Positions 52,958 to 63,619 are shown, numbered from the stretch's first letter. The stretch: 64,000 nt of DNA from Laspinema sp. D2d (GCF_025370755.1 NZ_JAMXFC010000033.1:17192-81191), one strand, 5' to 3'. Notes: a model not told the origin generated them from the letters alone. Made by a program: numbers and translations.

Positions 52958-54604
52958 ATGGGCCGCATACCAACGATTACGTTTGACCGGGGTACTTTGT
53001 TGCTGCATCCACCCCCGCGAGGGAAAGGGTGGATTGATTTTGCCGCTTGGGATGAACGGGTGGAAAAGTTTCGCGTGCGTGCGATCGACTATCGTCCGTT
53101 AATTGAGGCGCTTAAAGCAGAGGGGACGGAGTTTATTGATGAGGCGAAGGGGTTTGGACCTCTGGAGTTGGTCCCAAGCTTTGAGATGCCGCCTTATCCC
53201 CATCAGCAAGAGGCGCTGACGGCCTGGAAGCAGGCGGGACGATGGGGAGTGGTGGTATTGCCGACTGCTGCTGGAAAGACGTATTTAGCTCAGTTGGCGA
53301 TGCAGGCGACCCCGCGCACGACCCTGATTGTGGTGCCGACGTTGGATTTGATGCATCAGTGGTACGCGCATCTCGCAGCGGCGTTTCCCGATGTGGAAGT
53401 GGGGTTATTGGGAGGCGGTTCGCGGGATAAAAGTCCGATTTTGGTGGCAACGTATGACAGTGCGGCAATCCATGCGGAGGCGTTGGGGAATCGCTATGCA
53501 TCGATTGTGTTTGATGAGTGTCATCACTTGCCGACGGATTTTAATCGGGCGATCGCTGAATATTCGATCGCCCCTTATCGGTTGGGGTTAACGGCAACTC
53601 CTGAGCGATCAGATGGGAAACACGCAGATTTGACGCAGTTAATCGGTCCGGAAGTCTATCGCAAAACGGCAGAAGATTTAGCCGGTGGTGCTTTAGCAGA
53701 ACATGAAATTGTCCAGATTAAAGTTAAACTCTCCAAATTGGAACGCGATCGCTACGATCAGTTAATCAAAACTCGTAATGAGTTTTTACAGCAATCTCAC
53801 ATTTCCCTAGGCAGTCTGCAAGGATGGCAGCACTTTGTCCAAGCTTCAGCGCGATCGCCTGCGGGACGGCGGGCGATGTTAGCTCACCGGGAAGCCAAAG
53901 AAATTGCCCTGGGAACTGATGGAAAAATGCGAATTCTCGCGGATTTATTGGCTCAACATTCCCCGGAACGAATCCTGATTTTTACGGCGGATAATGCAAC
54001 GGTTTATCGCATTTCTCAGGATTTTTTAATTCCTGCCTTGACTCATCAAACTCCGGTTAAAGAACGTCACGAAATTTTGACCCGCTTTAAAGAAGGAATT
54101 TATAAAACGATTATCGCATCTCATGTTTTAAATGAAGGGGTAGATGTGCCAGATGCGAGAGTGGCAATCTTGTTATCGGGAACAGGTTCGACCCGGGAGT
54201 ATATTCAACGATTAGGGCGAATTTTACGAAAAGGAAGCCAGAAAAATAAACGAGCAATTTTGTATGAAGTGGTGGCAGAAGATACCGCAGAAGAAGGGAC
54301 CTCCCAACGGCGGCGGGGAATTACTAACACAAGGCAACCCAACCCTCAAACTCAACCGGAACTGCCGGGGTTTAAACCCCAGCCCTTAGAACTCCGACCC
54401 GGTTCCTCGCAGCCCTCTCCTGCGCCCACACCGATTTATGGGGTGGGTAAAGCATCGAGGAAAAAAGCGGCAGAACGGGCCTCAAATTGGGGGGAGAAAC
54501 CGCCCAAACCCTCCGAACATTCCGAACAGGTTGAGAGTCCAGATTATCCAGAGAATGAGTTGCCTAAAAACTGTTCTGAATCCAACGAAGAAAGTGATAA
54601 ATAG
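52958..54604 (+). CDS. XPB-like superfamily 2 DNA helicase
   Basis: 548 residues. Motifs in order: Q-like FEMPPYPHQQEAL, Walker A LPTAAGKT, Ia VVPTLDLMHQW, DEAH box FDECHH, III LTATPER, and the second RecA domain with SHVLNEGVDVPDA and QRLGRILRKGS. A short N-terminal domain and the thumb-like insertion around KVKLSKLERDRYDQLI fit the XPB/Ssl2 branch. The last 110 residues are Pro/Ser/Glu-rich and probably disordered. Archaeal and many cyanobacterial XPBs sit next to a Bax1/DUF790 nuclease gene; none is here, and a lipoprotein gene follows 13 bases later. Likely role: DNA repair or transcription-coupled remodelling. Confidence 0.87.
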   Translation: MGRIPTITFDRGTLLLHPPPRGKGWIDFAAWDERVEKFRVRAIDYRPLIEALKAEGTEFIDEAKGFGPLELVPSFEMPPYPHQQEALTAWKQAGRWGVVVLPTAAGKTYLAQLAMQATPRTTLIVVPTLDLMHQWYAHLAAAFPDVEVGLLGGGSRDKSPILVATYDSAAIHAEALGNRYASIVFDECHHLPTDFNRAIAEYSIAPYRLGLTATPERSDGKHADLTQLIGPEVYRKTAEDLAGGALAEHEIVQIKVKLSKLERDRYDQLIKTRNEFLQQSHISLGSLQGWQHFVQASARSPAGRRAMLAHREAKEIALGTDGKMRILADLLAQHSPERILIFTADNATVYRISQDFLIPALTHQTPVKERHEILTRFKEGIYKTIIASHVLNEGVDVPDARVAILLSGTGSTREYIQRLGRILRKGSQKNKRAILYEVVAEDTAEEGTSQRRRGITNTRQPNPQTQPELPGFKPQPLELRPGSSQPSPAPTPIYGVGKASRKKAAERASNWGEKPPKPSEHSEQVESPDYPENELPKNCSESNEESDK

Positions 54605-54617
54605 CCGAGATCAATCT

Positions 54618-56774
54618 ATGAAAAAATCAATGGCCGGGACCGTGGGATTGGGATTAGGGTTAATGTTGTTAACGAGTGGTTGTAAGCTGTTGGAACCGTT
54701 GGCGATCGCCCAGGGGGTGACTTGTCAGCAGGACCAGAATCAAGACACTCAAAACCGCCTGTTTGAATTACGCGATCGCGCTCAAAATCATCTCCAATCG
54801 GGCAAATTGGATCGAGCAACGGAAGATTTAAGTGAGCTATTCCAACGGATGCAAGGGGTTAGTCCTCGCCGTGAGACTGTCCTGATGTTGATTGAACTCG
54901 TCAATGGCACTCAGGCACAAGAGGGGATGTTGGAAACCCTGGTTGATCGCTTGGTGGCAGAGGGAGAGGGGTCTCAGGCGGAGTCAGTCCTGGATGCTGC
55001 TGCGGAAGTGAGTCATACTTTGGATAGCGGATATAGCTATGGCAAAACCCGGACTTTGGCAGGAATTGCCCGGTTGTATATTCAAACGGGTCAGCGCGAT
55101 CGCGCCCGCGCCACCCTCGCCCGTGCTATTTTAGCAGAAACTGGGATCCGAGGGGCGGCATTTAAAACCAAGGGATTAAGTGAAATTGCCCGAACTTATA
55201 TTGCCCTGGAAGATCCGATCCAAGCCTCACAAATCCTGGGGCGATCGCTTCAGTATGCTCAATCTATTGTGTATCAAGATGCCTACAGTCAAGCTTGGGA
55301 TTTCCAACCCCTCGCCATTTATTATGGACAAGTCGGACAACTGGAGAAAGCTTTAGAACTTGCTGGAACGATTTCTGAAGCTTATTATCGTAGTCAAACG
55401 TTTGCCGAAATTGCCAAAAATTTGGCGGACCAAGGTAATATTGAACGCGCCCATAAAATTGTTTTGGATCACGTCAGTGATACAGAAATTAAAGCCCGAG
55501 GTTTAGCAGAAATTGGGTTGCGATCAGCCAAACAGGGACAAACCAATCGGGTGATTCCTTTATTTACAGAGGCGGTGCGTCAGGCCAATTTAATCTCAGA
55601 TCCAAACAGTCGGATGGTAGCCCTTTCCCCGATTTTAATTCATTATGCGGAAGCGGGATATCCGGACCGAGCTTTGCAGGAAATTACTCCCCTAGAAAGG
55701 CCGGAAATCAAAGCTAAAGTCCTTAATGCGATCGCGATTGAATATGCCACCCAAGGACAACGAGAGGAAGCCTCCACTATCGCGAGACAAGCTTTGGAAA
55801 CCGTTAGGACGATTTCCGAAAGCTATGAACAAGAATTTCTTTTGATGGATATGGTTAGAGATTATACTCGTTTAGGACTCTATGAAGTGGCAATTCAAGC
55901 CGCCCACCAAATCCCTTATTTAGAAAAAAAACAGGCTCTTTTGTTAGCCTTGGCAACGGAAGCTGCAACCCGAGGGGATGATGAAATAGCAGTTAAGGCG
56001 GCTGAAATGATGCCAATCAACTTAGTGCCCCTGGCTTTTGTCTATCAAAATCTCGGTCAAACGGAACGGGGGACTGAACTTTTGAATCGAGGGATGAAAG
56101 CCGTTGAATCTCTTGAAACTAACGAGCAGAAATTTGAAGTATTGGCTTCTTTAGTGGTGGAATATGCTAAAGCTGGACAACAGGCTAAGGCTGAAGAATT
56201 ATTTGCTCAAGTCCTCTCAATCAGCAGCCAGGTTCAAGAAAATTCTTATGTCTGGGAGACGGTATTTAATCGGCTTTTGGAGGGTGGACTTGATGACTTT
56301 ACCTTGCAGCTAGTCCGCATTATGAAAGAGGAATATTTTCAAAGCACTTTCATTAATCGTCTGGTCGAGAGGTTCATCCGAGGGGGAAAAATTGATCAAG
56401 CCTATCAAGTGATAGAGTTGTTGAAATCCCCTTCAGAACAAGTTAGTAATTTAATTGCCATTGCCGATCAAAGTCTGAAGGCGGGAGAGCGAGATATTGC
56501 CCGGGAAGCCTTAGACAAAGCCTTTGATATCGCACAGACCGTTCCAGGGGAAGAATCTAAGATGATGAGATTTGGGGGACAGTACGATGCCGAGGGGAAT
56601 TGGTTTGGTTATACAGAAGTAGAAGACCCGATGGATCGAGGCAGTTTATATGAAGAAATTGCCATTCGGTACGGGCAATTGGGCGAAGATAACTCGGCGA
56701 TGCAGGTGGTGCGATCGCTAGAAAGTCCAACCCTAAAAACCCAAGTGCAACAACGGTTAGCCTGCTATCGGTAA
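54618..56774 (+). CDS. TPR-like helical repeat lipoprotein
   Basis: 718 residues from the ATG at 54618; the longer open frame overlaps the helicase in another frame and is not real. The signal peptide ends at the lipobox LLTSGC (Cys about residue 22). The rest is a solenoid of helix-turn-helix repeats resembling TPRs (AGIARLYIQTGQRDRA, EIARTYIALEDPIQA, AEIAKNLADQGNIERA and more), at least a dozen units. Probably a periplasmic or outer-membrane-facing scaffold. It follows the helicase closely, so may be co-transcribed; a functional link is not evident. Confidence 0.82.
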   Translation: MKKSMAGTVGLGLGLMLLTSGCKLLEPLAIAQGVTCQQDQNQDTQNRLFELRDRAQNHLQSGKLDRATEDLSELFQRMQGVSPRRETVLMLIELVNGTQAQEGMLETLVDRLVAEGEGSQAESVLDAAAEVSHTLDSGYSYGKTRTLAGIARLYIQTGQRDRARATLARAILAETGIRGAAFKTKGLSEIARTYIALEDPIQASQILGRSLQYAQSIVYQDAYSQAWDFQPLAIYYGQVGQLEKALELAGTISEAYYRSQTFAEIAKNLADQGNIERAHKIVLDHVSDTEIKARGLAEIGLRSAKQGQTNRVIPLFTEAVRQANLISDPNSRMVALSPILIHYAEAGYPDRALQEITPLERPEIKAKVLNAIAIEYATQGQREEASTIARQALETVRTISESYEQEFLLMDMVRDYTRLGLYEVAIQAAHQIPYLEKKQALLLALATEAATRGDDEIAVKAAEMMPINLVPLAFVYQNLGQTERGTELLNRGMKAVESLETNEQKFEVLASLVVEYAKAGQQAKAEELFAQVLSISSQVQENSYVWETVFNRLLEGGLDDFTLQLVRIMKEEYFQSTFINRLVERFIRGGKIDQAYQVIELLKSPSEQVSNLIAIADQSLKAGERDIAREALDKAFDIAQTVPGEESKMMRFGGQYDAEGNWFGYTEVEDPMDRGSLYEEIAIRYGQLGEDNSAMQVVRSLESPTLKTQVQQRLACYR

Positions 56775-56787
56775 CGCTCACGCCGAT

Positions 56788-59700
56788 TTAAAGGGTCTGA
56801 CGCGATCGCGCCGCAAGGCGTTCGACTACAGCGATTAACTCGGCTATATCCACAGGTTTTGGGAGGTGGATATCATATCCCGCTTTCAGGGCCCGGGTGC
56901 GGTCTTCTGCTCTTGCATAAGCTGTAACTGCGGCTGCGGGTAAATATCCCCCTTCTGATAATTCCCTCTTCCTCACCTGCCGAATCAGGGTATATCCATC
57001 TTCTTCCGGCATGGCAATATCGGAAATCAGCACTTGGGGATAAAATTGAGAAATCGCCATCAGGGCTTGACGGACCGAGGCTGCTGCCTGAACCTGTGCA
57101 CCGCACTGTTCCAGGACGAGAGTGAGTAAACCCCGGGCATCGGCTTCATCATCTACCAGCAGCACTCTCACACCTTCCAGAGAAGTCTTGGGGTTGACCT
57201 CCTGGGGAGACTCTAAATTTAGGTCGTGAGAGTCCGGTTGGGCCGGAAGCTCACATCGAGGCATCAGAGGCAATTCTACGGTGAAAATCGCACCTTGACC
57301 CAATCCCGGACTATCCGCCGATACCGTACCCCCGTGGAGTTCGGTGAGATGCCGCACGATCGCCAGTCCCAGTCCGAGTCCATTATAGGCACGAGTGCTA
57401 GAACTATCCGCCTGCCGGAAGCGATCGAAGACGTAGGGCAGAAATTCGGGTTTAATCCCTTGTCCTGTATCTACAATCCGAATTTGTATAGAACTCTCAA
57501 ACTGCTCCAAAATAGCCGTAACCGAGCCTTCCGGGGGGGTAAATTTAATGGCATTGGAGAGTAAGTTCCAGACAATTTGCTGTAAGCGATCGCGATCGCC
57601 AGAAACAGGTCCAGCATGGCGGTCCAGTTGCGTTTTCAGTTGAATATGTTTAGCCTCTGCCGCAGGACGAACCGACGCGATCGCCTCTTCGATGGCTTTG
57701 TTCAGAGAAACCGATGTGACATTCAGCCGTAATTTCCCCGTAATGATTCGGGATACATCCAGCAGGTCCTCGATCAATTGAAACTGTAATCGGGCATTCC
57801 GTTCGAGGGTTTCCAGGGCTAATCCCATTTTTTCCTCAGACAGTCTGCGATTGCGTAAAATCTGCGCCCATCCCAGGATGGAGTTGAGGGGGGTTCGCAA
57901 CTCATGAGAGAGAGTCGCCAGAAACTCATCTTTGAGCCGGTTGGCATCTTGAGCTTCCCGATAAAGACGGGCATTATCTAAGGCGATCGCCGCCCGATGA
58001 GCCAGCTTTTCTGCTAACATGAGGTCAGTATGATCGTAAGTGCGACTGCCTGCTTCTAGCACAAACGTGATCGTTCCCAGGATTTTTCCTCGGGCTTTTA
58101 GGGGAATACACATTCCACTATGTAAGTGCAACTCCCGGAGAATTCGCAAATGTTCTGTATCGTAAGCAGACTGGACCAGCATGGCGTCTGGGATATGAGG
58201 ATACAGTTCTGATTGTCCCGTCCGCAGGACGTTAGGTTGTCCGGTTCTTTCCTCTTTTTTGGGGGGATAACGTCGATACAATTCTTTGGCGAGTTCTTCT
58301 TTGGAGGGGTCAATGTGAGCGACCGCCAGCCGTTCAATTGTACCATCTTTTTCAATAACATCGATCGCACACCAATCCGCTATACTGGGAACCGTGAGAT
58401 GAGCCAGACTATCCAGAGTGGTTTGGTAGTCCAAGGAATTCGCCAAAACGCTGCTGGCTGTGGCTAAAAACTGCTCTTGCTGTTGCGATCGCTTGCGATC
58501 ATCAATATCAGTGGCTGTTCCTAACCATTTGAGGAGGCGATCGCCCACTCCGATGATCGGATTCAAGCGGAGAGTGTGCCAACGGTAGAGACCATCCCAC
58601 CGTTGCAAGCGGACCTCTATTTCGTAGCCGGTTCCCGTGGCGGTTGCGTTTCGCCAATGGGCGATCGCTTCTGAGCGATCGTGAGGATGAATCCACTCTA
58701 GGGCTGATCGTTGCAGAATGTGTTCCAAACTCAGCCCAATATAATTCACCCCACTCGGATTGCAATATTCCAGCTTTCCTTGGAGTGTAAACAAAAATAT
58801 CATTTGGGGCAGCGCTTCCGCCAGCGATCGATACAGTTCTTCGCTGTTGCGGAGGGCTTCTTCGATCTGTTTACGCTGGGTAATATCCACAAAAGCGCCC
58901 ACTGCACCTCGGGTTTGCCCCTCTTCATCCAGGATTGGGGCGGCATAAGTCAGGAACTCGATGACTCTACCATCTTCATGGATGGCATCAACTTCAAACT
59001 CTAGCACTTCGACTTGATGTGTGGCCGCATACCGCATGGGAAGCTCTTCGGGCTCAAGTTTTCGGCCATTGTGATACAGCTTAAACCCATGTGCTGTGGC
59101 TTCAGGTAGGGGATGATAATAGGGAACAATCGGCGAGGCCATTCCCAACGTTTGAGCTAAAACCGAATTCAACTGGATCTGCTCACAGTTCGGATCTTCA
59201 GAAATAGCAATCCCGATGGGGATAAATTTGAGGAGGGTTTGTAACTCTTTAACCCGGCGCTTCAGGGTCCGATTCAGCTTGAGAATTTCAGTCTGTGCCC
59301 ATTGACGCAATGTGATATCTGTTGTAGCTCCGATCCATTTATAGGGTTGTCCCTGCTCATTCCACAGGGCTGTTCCCCGATCGCTCCAATACAGATAAAT
59401 CCCATCAGCCCGCTGGATTTGGTACTCTTCATCAAAGGGTTCTCGGGTCTGTAAATGCCGGTCTATGGCATTTTCGACTCGCTCTCGATCGCTGGGATGG
59501 ATGCGATCAAGCCAAGCTTGGCGAGTCCGGGCAAATGCGCCCGCCTCATATCCCAGTTCTTCGTCAATATTTCCAAACCATTCCACTCCTCCCGTGGCAA
59601 TCTCCCATTCATAGATCAAGTCGCTGGTATTTTCTGCGGCAATGCGAAAGCGTTCCGTAGATTGGCGCAAGGCGGCTTCAGCGGCGTAGCGATCGCTGAT

Positions 59701-61395
59701 ATCAATCCCCGTACCAATAAGATACTCCATCTCACCTGTGGCATCGCGCAGGACTGTATTGGACCAGGCGATCGCTCGTCGGTCCCCCCCCTTGGTTACC
59801 CAGTCGTTGATATACTCGTTGGGGGTTGCCGTTGACCGCAAGTTCTCAAACACCCCTTGGATGGACTCAATTTCCTCGGGAATCACCAACCGATCCCAAA
59901 CATACAGCCCCTGCACTTCCGCAAAAGAATAACCTGTGGTGGTTTCGCAGGCTTGGTTAAAACCCACAATCCGACCTTCGCGATCGAGAATGACAACTAA
60001 ATTGGGAATGGCATTCACTACCGCCGCCAAAAAATCCCGTTCTTGGTGAAGTTCTCCCCTTCCTGATTCGGCTGCGCCACCCCGTTCTCGGAAATACGCA
60101 CAAAGCCCTTCACCCTGGGGATAAAACCGCACTTCAAACCGCTTATTTAACGGCGGATAATCCTCTTCAAGTTCGAGGGTTCTTCCCTCGGCCCAGGCGC
60201 GATGATACCCTCGATAAAAGGAACTCCCCAGGCTTTCGGGAAAGATCTCCCACAAATACTGTCCCACCAGCTTTTCTACGGGGTGATTCAGCAGTTTGGC
60301 CCCGGCTGGATTAATATAAGTATAGCGGCCTTCCCGATCAAAACAGGCAAACCCATCCGTGAGGCGGTCCAGGACCATCAGGGGGTTCACCTTCGGGGTT
60401 GCAGTCCAATCCGGTTGAGTCGGGTCCCGGAGTTCTGGATCGGGACTCGGGTTCGGGTCTTTTAAGTGAGTGTTGACCTGAGTCAGCAAATCATGGATAT
60501 ACCCCGCTGCGTCCCGAAACTGTCGCCCCCCCTCGATTGGGGAAGTAGGTTCCATTGGTTCTCCTTCGATCGCTTCTAGGGGAAACTGGATCACGGGGAT
60601 CTGTTTTCCGTTCACGCCGGTTCCCAGTTCCTCTAGCCAATCTAAACTTTCAGGGGCGATCGCATCGGTGAGAATCGCCGAGGGGAAGAAATCCCGGGCG
60701 GCATCCAGGGCGGTGGTGCGATCGCCTGCGGTTTTGACTTGATAGCCTTGGCGAACCAGTTGGGATTCTACATATTCTCGGCGAACCGAGTTATCATCCA
60801 CCAGCAAAATTCGGGCAGAGGGTGCAGCGTGTTCCGGACCTTTCTCTAAGGATTCGGCGATGTTTTCTTCGTTCTCAGGGGGTTCATTCCTGGGAGTAGG
60901 CAAGGCGATCGCTGTCGTCAAAACCCCACAAACTTGATGGTTTTCCGTGTAGATCGGACTGTGAGACAGATGGAACCACCCCACCACCGGCGACCCCGGG
61001 CGATCAAACACCAAACGACAATTCTCTGATCCGCTACCTTCTCCACTGCTGAACACTCGTTCTAACATCGGAGAGAGAATCGCCCAGGTTTCCGGGTTGA
61101 GGACCTCTCGTCCCGGTTGACCCAGGGAATCGGGATACTTGGGGTCCCCCATCCAACCCAGGGCCGCCTTATTGTAGATCAGCCGGAACTCGGGACCCCA
61201 CCAAACCAGGGTCGGAAATTGGGAGGTTAGACCCAAACTTACCGCTGTACGCCAACTGGAATGCCAAGTTTCCATCGCACCCAGCGGGGTGCTGGACCAG
61301 TCCCGAACCGTTCGGAGGCGTTCCAGATCCACGATATCTGTCCATCCCACTTCTTCTCTCTTTGTTTTCCGCTTGGCTGGCTGCTGTTCCATCAT
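56788..61395 (-). CDS. Large soluble hybrid histidine kinase (REC, multi-PAS, GAF, HK, REC)
   Basis: 1535 residues with no transmembrane helix. Order by eye: a PAS-like N-terminal module (20-150), a receiver-like domain (196-300, LLVDDNSVRR), PAS domains near 335-440, 455-570, 580-690, 700-840 and 845-960, a GAF domain near 985-1130, HisKA with LSHELRTPLN (about 1163), HATPase (LLSNAIKFTPPEG, NGLGLGLAI) and a C-terminal receiver (LLVDDEADARG, aspartate in LISDIAMPEEDG, 1408-1530). Such proteins integrate several cytoplasmic signals such as redox or light; no chromophore-binding cysteine motif was noticed in the GAF. Two ATGs (61395, 61392) follow AGGA. Convergent with the TPR lipoprotein. Confidence 0.9.
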   Translation of the reverse strand: MMEQQPAKRKTKREEVGWTDIVDLERLRTVRDWSSTPLGAMETWHSSWRTAVSLGLTSQFPTLVWWGPEFRLIYNKAALGWMGDPKYPDSLGQPGREVLNPETWAILSPMLERVFSSGEGSGSENCRLVFDRPGSPVVGWFHLSHSPIYTENHQVCGVLTTAIALPTPRNEPPENEENIAESLEKGPEHAAPSARILLVDDNSVRREYVESQLVRQGYQVKTAGDRTTALDAARDFFPSAILTDAIAPESLDWLEELGTGVNGKQIPVIQFPLEAIEGEPMEPTSPIEGGRQFRDAAGYIHDLLTQVNTHLKDPNPSPDPELRDPTQPDWTATPKVNPLMVLDRLTDGFACFDREGRYTYINPAGAKLLNHPVEKLVGQYLWEIFPESLGSSFYRGYHRAWAEGRTLELEEDYPPLNKRFEVRFYPQGEGLCAYFRERGGAAESGRGELHQERDFLAAVVNAIPNLVVILDREGRIVGFNQACETTTGYSFAEVQGLYVWDRLVIPEEIESIQGVFENLRSTATPNEYINDWVTKGGDRRAIAWSNTVLRDATGEMEYLIGTGIDISDRYAAEAALRQSTERFRIAAENTSDLIYEWEIATGGVEWFGNIDEELGYEAGAFARTRQAWLDRIHPSDRERVENAIDRHLQTREPFDEEYQIQRADGIYLYWSDRGTALWNEQGQPYKWIGATTDITLRQWAQTEILKLNRTLKRRVKELQTLLKFIPIGIAISEDPNCEQIQLNSVLAQTLGMASPIVPYYHPLPEATAHGFKLYHNGRKLEPEELPMRYAATHQVEVLEFEVDAIHEDGRVIEFLTYAAPILDEEGQTRGAVGAFVDITQRKQIEEALRNSEELYRSLAEALPQMIFLFTLQGKLEYCNPSGVNYIGLSLEHILQRSALEWIHPHDRSEAIAHWRNATATGTGYEIEVRLQRWDGLYRWHTLRLNPIIGVGDRLLKWLGTATDIDDRKRSQQQEQFLATASSVLANSLDYQTTLDSLAHLTVPSIADWCAIDVIEKDGTIERLAVAHIDPSKEELAKELYRRYPPKKEERTGQPNVLRTGQSELYPHIPDAMLVQSAYDTEHLRILRELHLHSGMCIPLKARGKILGTITFVLEAGSRTYDHTDLMLAEKLAHRAAIALDNARLYREAQDANRLKDEFLATLSHELRTPLNSILGWAQILRNRRLSEEKMGLALETLERNARLQFQLIEDLLDVSRIITGKLRLNVTSVSLNKAIEEAIASVRPAAEAKHIQLKTQLDRHAGPVSGDRDRLQQIVWNLLSNAIKFTPPEGSVTAILEQFESSIQIRIVDTGQGIKPEFLPYVFDRFRQADSSSTRAYNGLGLGLAIVRHLTELHGGTVSADSPGLGQGAIFTVELPLMPRCELPAQPDSHDLNLESPQEVNPKTSLEGVRVLLVDDEADARGLLTLVLEQCGAQVQAAASVRQALMAISQFYPQVLISDIAMPEEDGYTLIRQVRKRELSEGGYLPAAAVTAYARAEDRTRALKAGYDIHLPKPVDIAELIAVVERLAARSRQTL

Positions 61396-62334
61396 GTACA
61401 GAGGTCCTGGTTGTTGGGGTGTTCAGATTCGCTCACTTGCTAATCATCGTTTATCTACTCATCTTGGGTGTACATTTTTTTCGGGAATTTTACATCTACC
61501 AAAGGAAGGATTCACTTTGAAAGTGGGATTCCCTCCCTTGATTATCGGCGTTAATTTGCCTTTTTATTTGCAATAAATTTTGACCTAATTTAGGGAAGGC
61601 GATCGCTTTTTTTTCAACCCCCTTCATCCCTCTTTTTGCTCCAAGGGGGCGCTCCTCGGGCCTATACAGGGGGGAATAGATCAGGGCACAATTGAGGAAA
61701 TGGGCGGTGCGAGAGTATTCACTTTTTGACTCTATAAATTGGGTATTTTAGGGATTTCCAGAAAAAAAGGTTTGCATTAGCGTTCCTGCACCCTTCGCCA
61801 CCGAACGCCCCTATCTCCCTATACCTCCTCCGAGGAAGCGCTATACCTGGGGAGAGGGGAGGTATCTGAGGCAGTCTTTTTTCCATCTTCTTCTCCAACG
61901 TTTTGAGAAACTCAACCGCGATTGACTTTGACTGTTTCGGGGATTTGACATCCATTATGACTACTGGACTATGAGCGCCTATCTCTACCCTATTTGAGGT
62001 AACAAATCCCCCCTTTCAATGGCAATCTCAGGAGGCGATCGGGCTTTCAATTTATCCCCATGATGCTGAGGGGATTAGAAAGGGTTTCGGTGTTCCGTTA
62101 TCGATGACCATTATAATTTTTAGGTTGGACAACTGTAAAACGGCCAATGGGGGATAAGCACTGAAGTCGGGACCTTGAACTGGGGAGGGCCTCTGGGTGG
62201 ACTCGGCGGTGTCTGGGAGGGAAAATTTAACAGACCCCTTGACAAACTTGGGGTCAATGGTTATATAATAGTTCTCTAGTCTAATCGTTATCCGTTAAGT
62301 GCCGAAAAGCAACAGGTTTTAACGACAACTGCAA
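61396..62334. other. Long intergenic region before tRNA-Gly
   Basis: About 940 bases without a convincing gene. A 78-codon minus frame (61719-61955) has no recognisable motif and an unusual Arg/Pro-rich core. The tRNA promoter is at its right end. Short GGGGGGCG-type and GGAGAGGGG runs occur near 61650-61860. Confidence 0.4.
62239..62269 (+). promoter_or_regulatory. Sigma70-type promoter for tRNA-Gly
   Basis: TTGACA (62239-62244) is followed after 17 nt by TATATA (62262-62267) or after 19 nt by TATAAT (62264-62269). It lies about 65 bases upstream of the tRNA. Confidence 0.7.
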
Positions 62335-62406
62335 GCGGGCGTAATTCAGTGGTAGAATGTCAGCTTCCCAAGCTGAACGTCGTGGGTTCGAGTCCCATCG
62401 CCCGCT
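62335..62406 (+). tRNA. trnG: tRNA-Gly (anticodon CCC)
   Basis: A 72-nt cloverleaf: acceptor GCGGGCG with CGCCCGC, D arm ATTC/GAAT, anticodon stem TCAGC/GCTGA with loop TTCCCAA (anticodon CCC at 62367-62369), T arm GTGGG/CCCAT with TTCGAGT. The CCA end is not encoded; a run of T follows and may end transcription. Confidence 0.95.
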
Positions 62407-62517
62407 TTTTGTTAGCCTCCATGTTCGGTCTTGCTCCTCTGGGTGTGAGTAGCTTTCCTGCTTTCCCGGGTTTCACTACAATGGGAGAATTGGCAGTTTA
62501 GCAAGGCAGAAGAAACG

Positions 62518-63339
62518 ATGGGATATTCGATTGAGGTCTATGACCACAACTTTGAGCAAGAAGTTTTAGAAAAGTCTTACGAAATTCCGGCGATCGTGGA
62601 CTTTTATGCGGTTTGGTGTGGTCCTTGTCAGATGTTAAAACCAATGTTGGAAAAAGTTGCCCTAGAATATGATTGTGTGGTGGCAAAGGTGAATATTGAT
62701 GAAAATCACTATCTAGCACAAGCATTTCGGGTTGAAGGAGTTCCGGATGTGAAAATTATCCGGAATGGGGAAGTGTTGGATGGATTTGTAGGGGTATTAC
62801 CAGAACCCCAATTACGAGAATTTTTGGAAAATTGTAATATTAAGTCGGGTTTAGACGAAGGGTTGGAGGTAATTCGTCAGGCACTGTTAGGCGGTAATCG
62901 AACCGAAGCTGAGACAATATTTGCCTCTTTGTTAACCCAATATCCAGAAAATAGACGGGTGCGATTAGAAGCGGCCAAGTTTTATATCAGTGAGGATAAG
63001 TTGGCAAAAGTTGAGGAACTTTTATCAGTCATTCAAGCAGATGAGTCGGAATTTTTTGCAGAAGCGCAAGCGGTGAAGGCGTTACTTCAGTTTAAGAGGG
63101 AATGCAATAATGCTTCCGGGGAGGGTGAATTGGACCGGATGTTTACTCAGGCATCTTGTTTAACGGTGGCAGGTAACTATGAGGAGGCGTTGCAACTTTT
63201 TCTCAAGATTGTAGAAAGCGATCGCAGTTATAAAAAGGATGGCGGGAGAAAGGCGATGCTGTCTATTTTTGACTTACTGGGAAATGACCATCCTCTGACC
63301 CAAGTTTATCGCCGGAATTTAATGACGGTGCTATTTTGA
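62518..63339 (+). CDS. Thioredoxin-domain protein with TPR-like C-terminus (CnoX/YbbN-like)
   Basis: 273 residues. Residues 1-105 are a thioredoxin fold with the active site WCGPC (about residues 38-42) and the cis-proline region VEGVPDVKII. The rest is helical with TPR-like pairs (ALLGGNRTEAETIFASLL, AGNYEEALQLFLKIV). This matches the CnoX/YbbN co-chaperone layout, which protects proteins under oxidative stress and hands them to DnaK or GroEL. The start at 62518 begins MGYSIEVYDHNFE. Lies alone after tRNA-Gly. Confidence 0.87.
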   Translation: MGYSIEVYDHNFEQEVLEKSYEIPAIVDFYAVWCGPCQMLKPMLEKVALEYDCVVAKVNIDENHYLAQAFRVEGVPDVKIIRNGEVLDGFVGVLPEPQLREFLENCNIKSGLDEGLEVIRQALLGGNRTEAETIFASLLTQYPENRRVRLEAAKFYISEDKLAKVEELLSVIQADESEFFAEAQAVKALLQFKRECNNASGEGELDRMFTQASCLTVAGNYEEALQLFLKIVESDRSYKKDGGRKAMLSIFDLLGNDHPLTQVYRRNLMTVLF

Positions 63340-63619
63340 GGGTTAGGGCGTAATTCCGTTGGACCAATCGCACCCCGGATACTCACCCATCCGGGGAGTC
63401 TCTAGCAAATTTTCACACAAGTTGACTAGAACTCATACTGGGGATCGGTGCGATCGCCGGTTTCCTGATGTCAGGATCGAGAAGATGAAGAGATGAGTTG
63501 CGCATTTAGGCAGTTTACTCCAATTCCATTGTTTTGACATCTACCCTTGGGTAGAGTTGGACTAAAGACTCATTGGCCTAGAAATTCATGAAATGCTCGA
63601 TCGCTAACAGGTGAGATCA

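Noticed and set aside
54438..54617. Upstream extension of the repeat lipoprotein
   Set aside because: It overlaps the helicase in another frame, and the lipoprotein signal peptide begins at 54618.
61719..61955. 78-residue minus-strand protein
   Set aside because: Arg/Pro-rich middle, no motif and no good initiation signal; likely chance.
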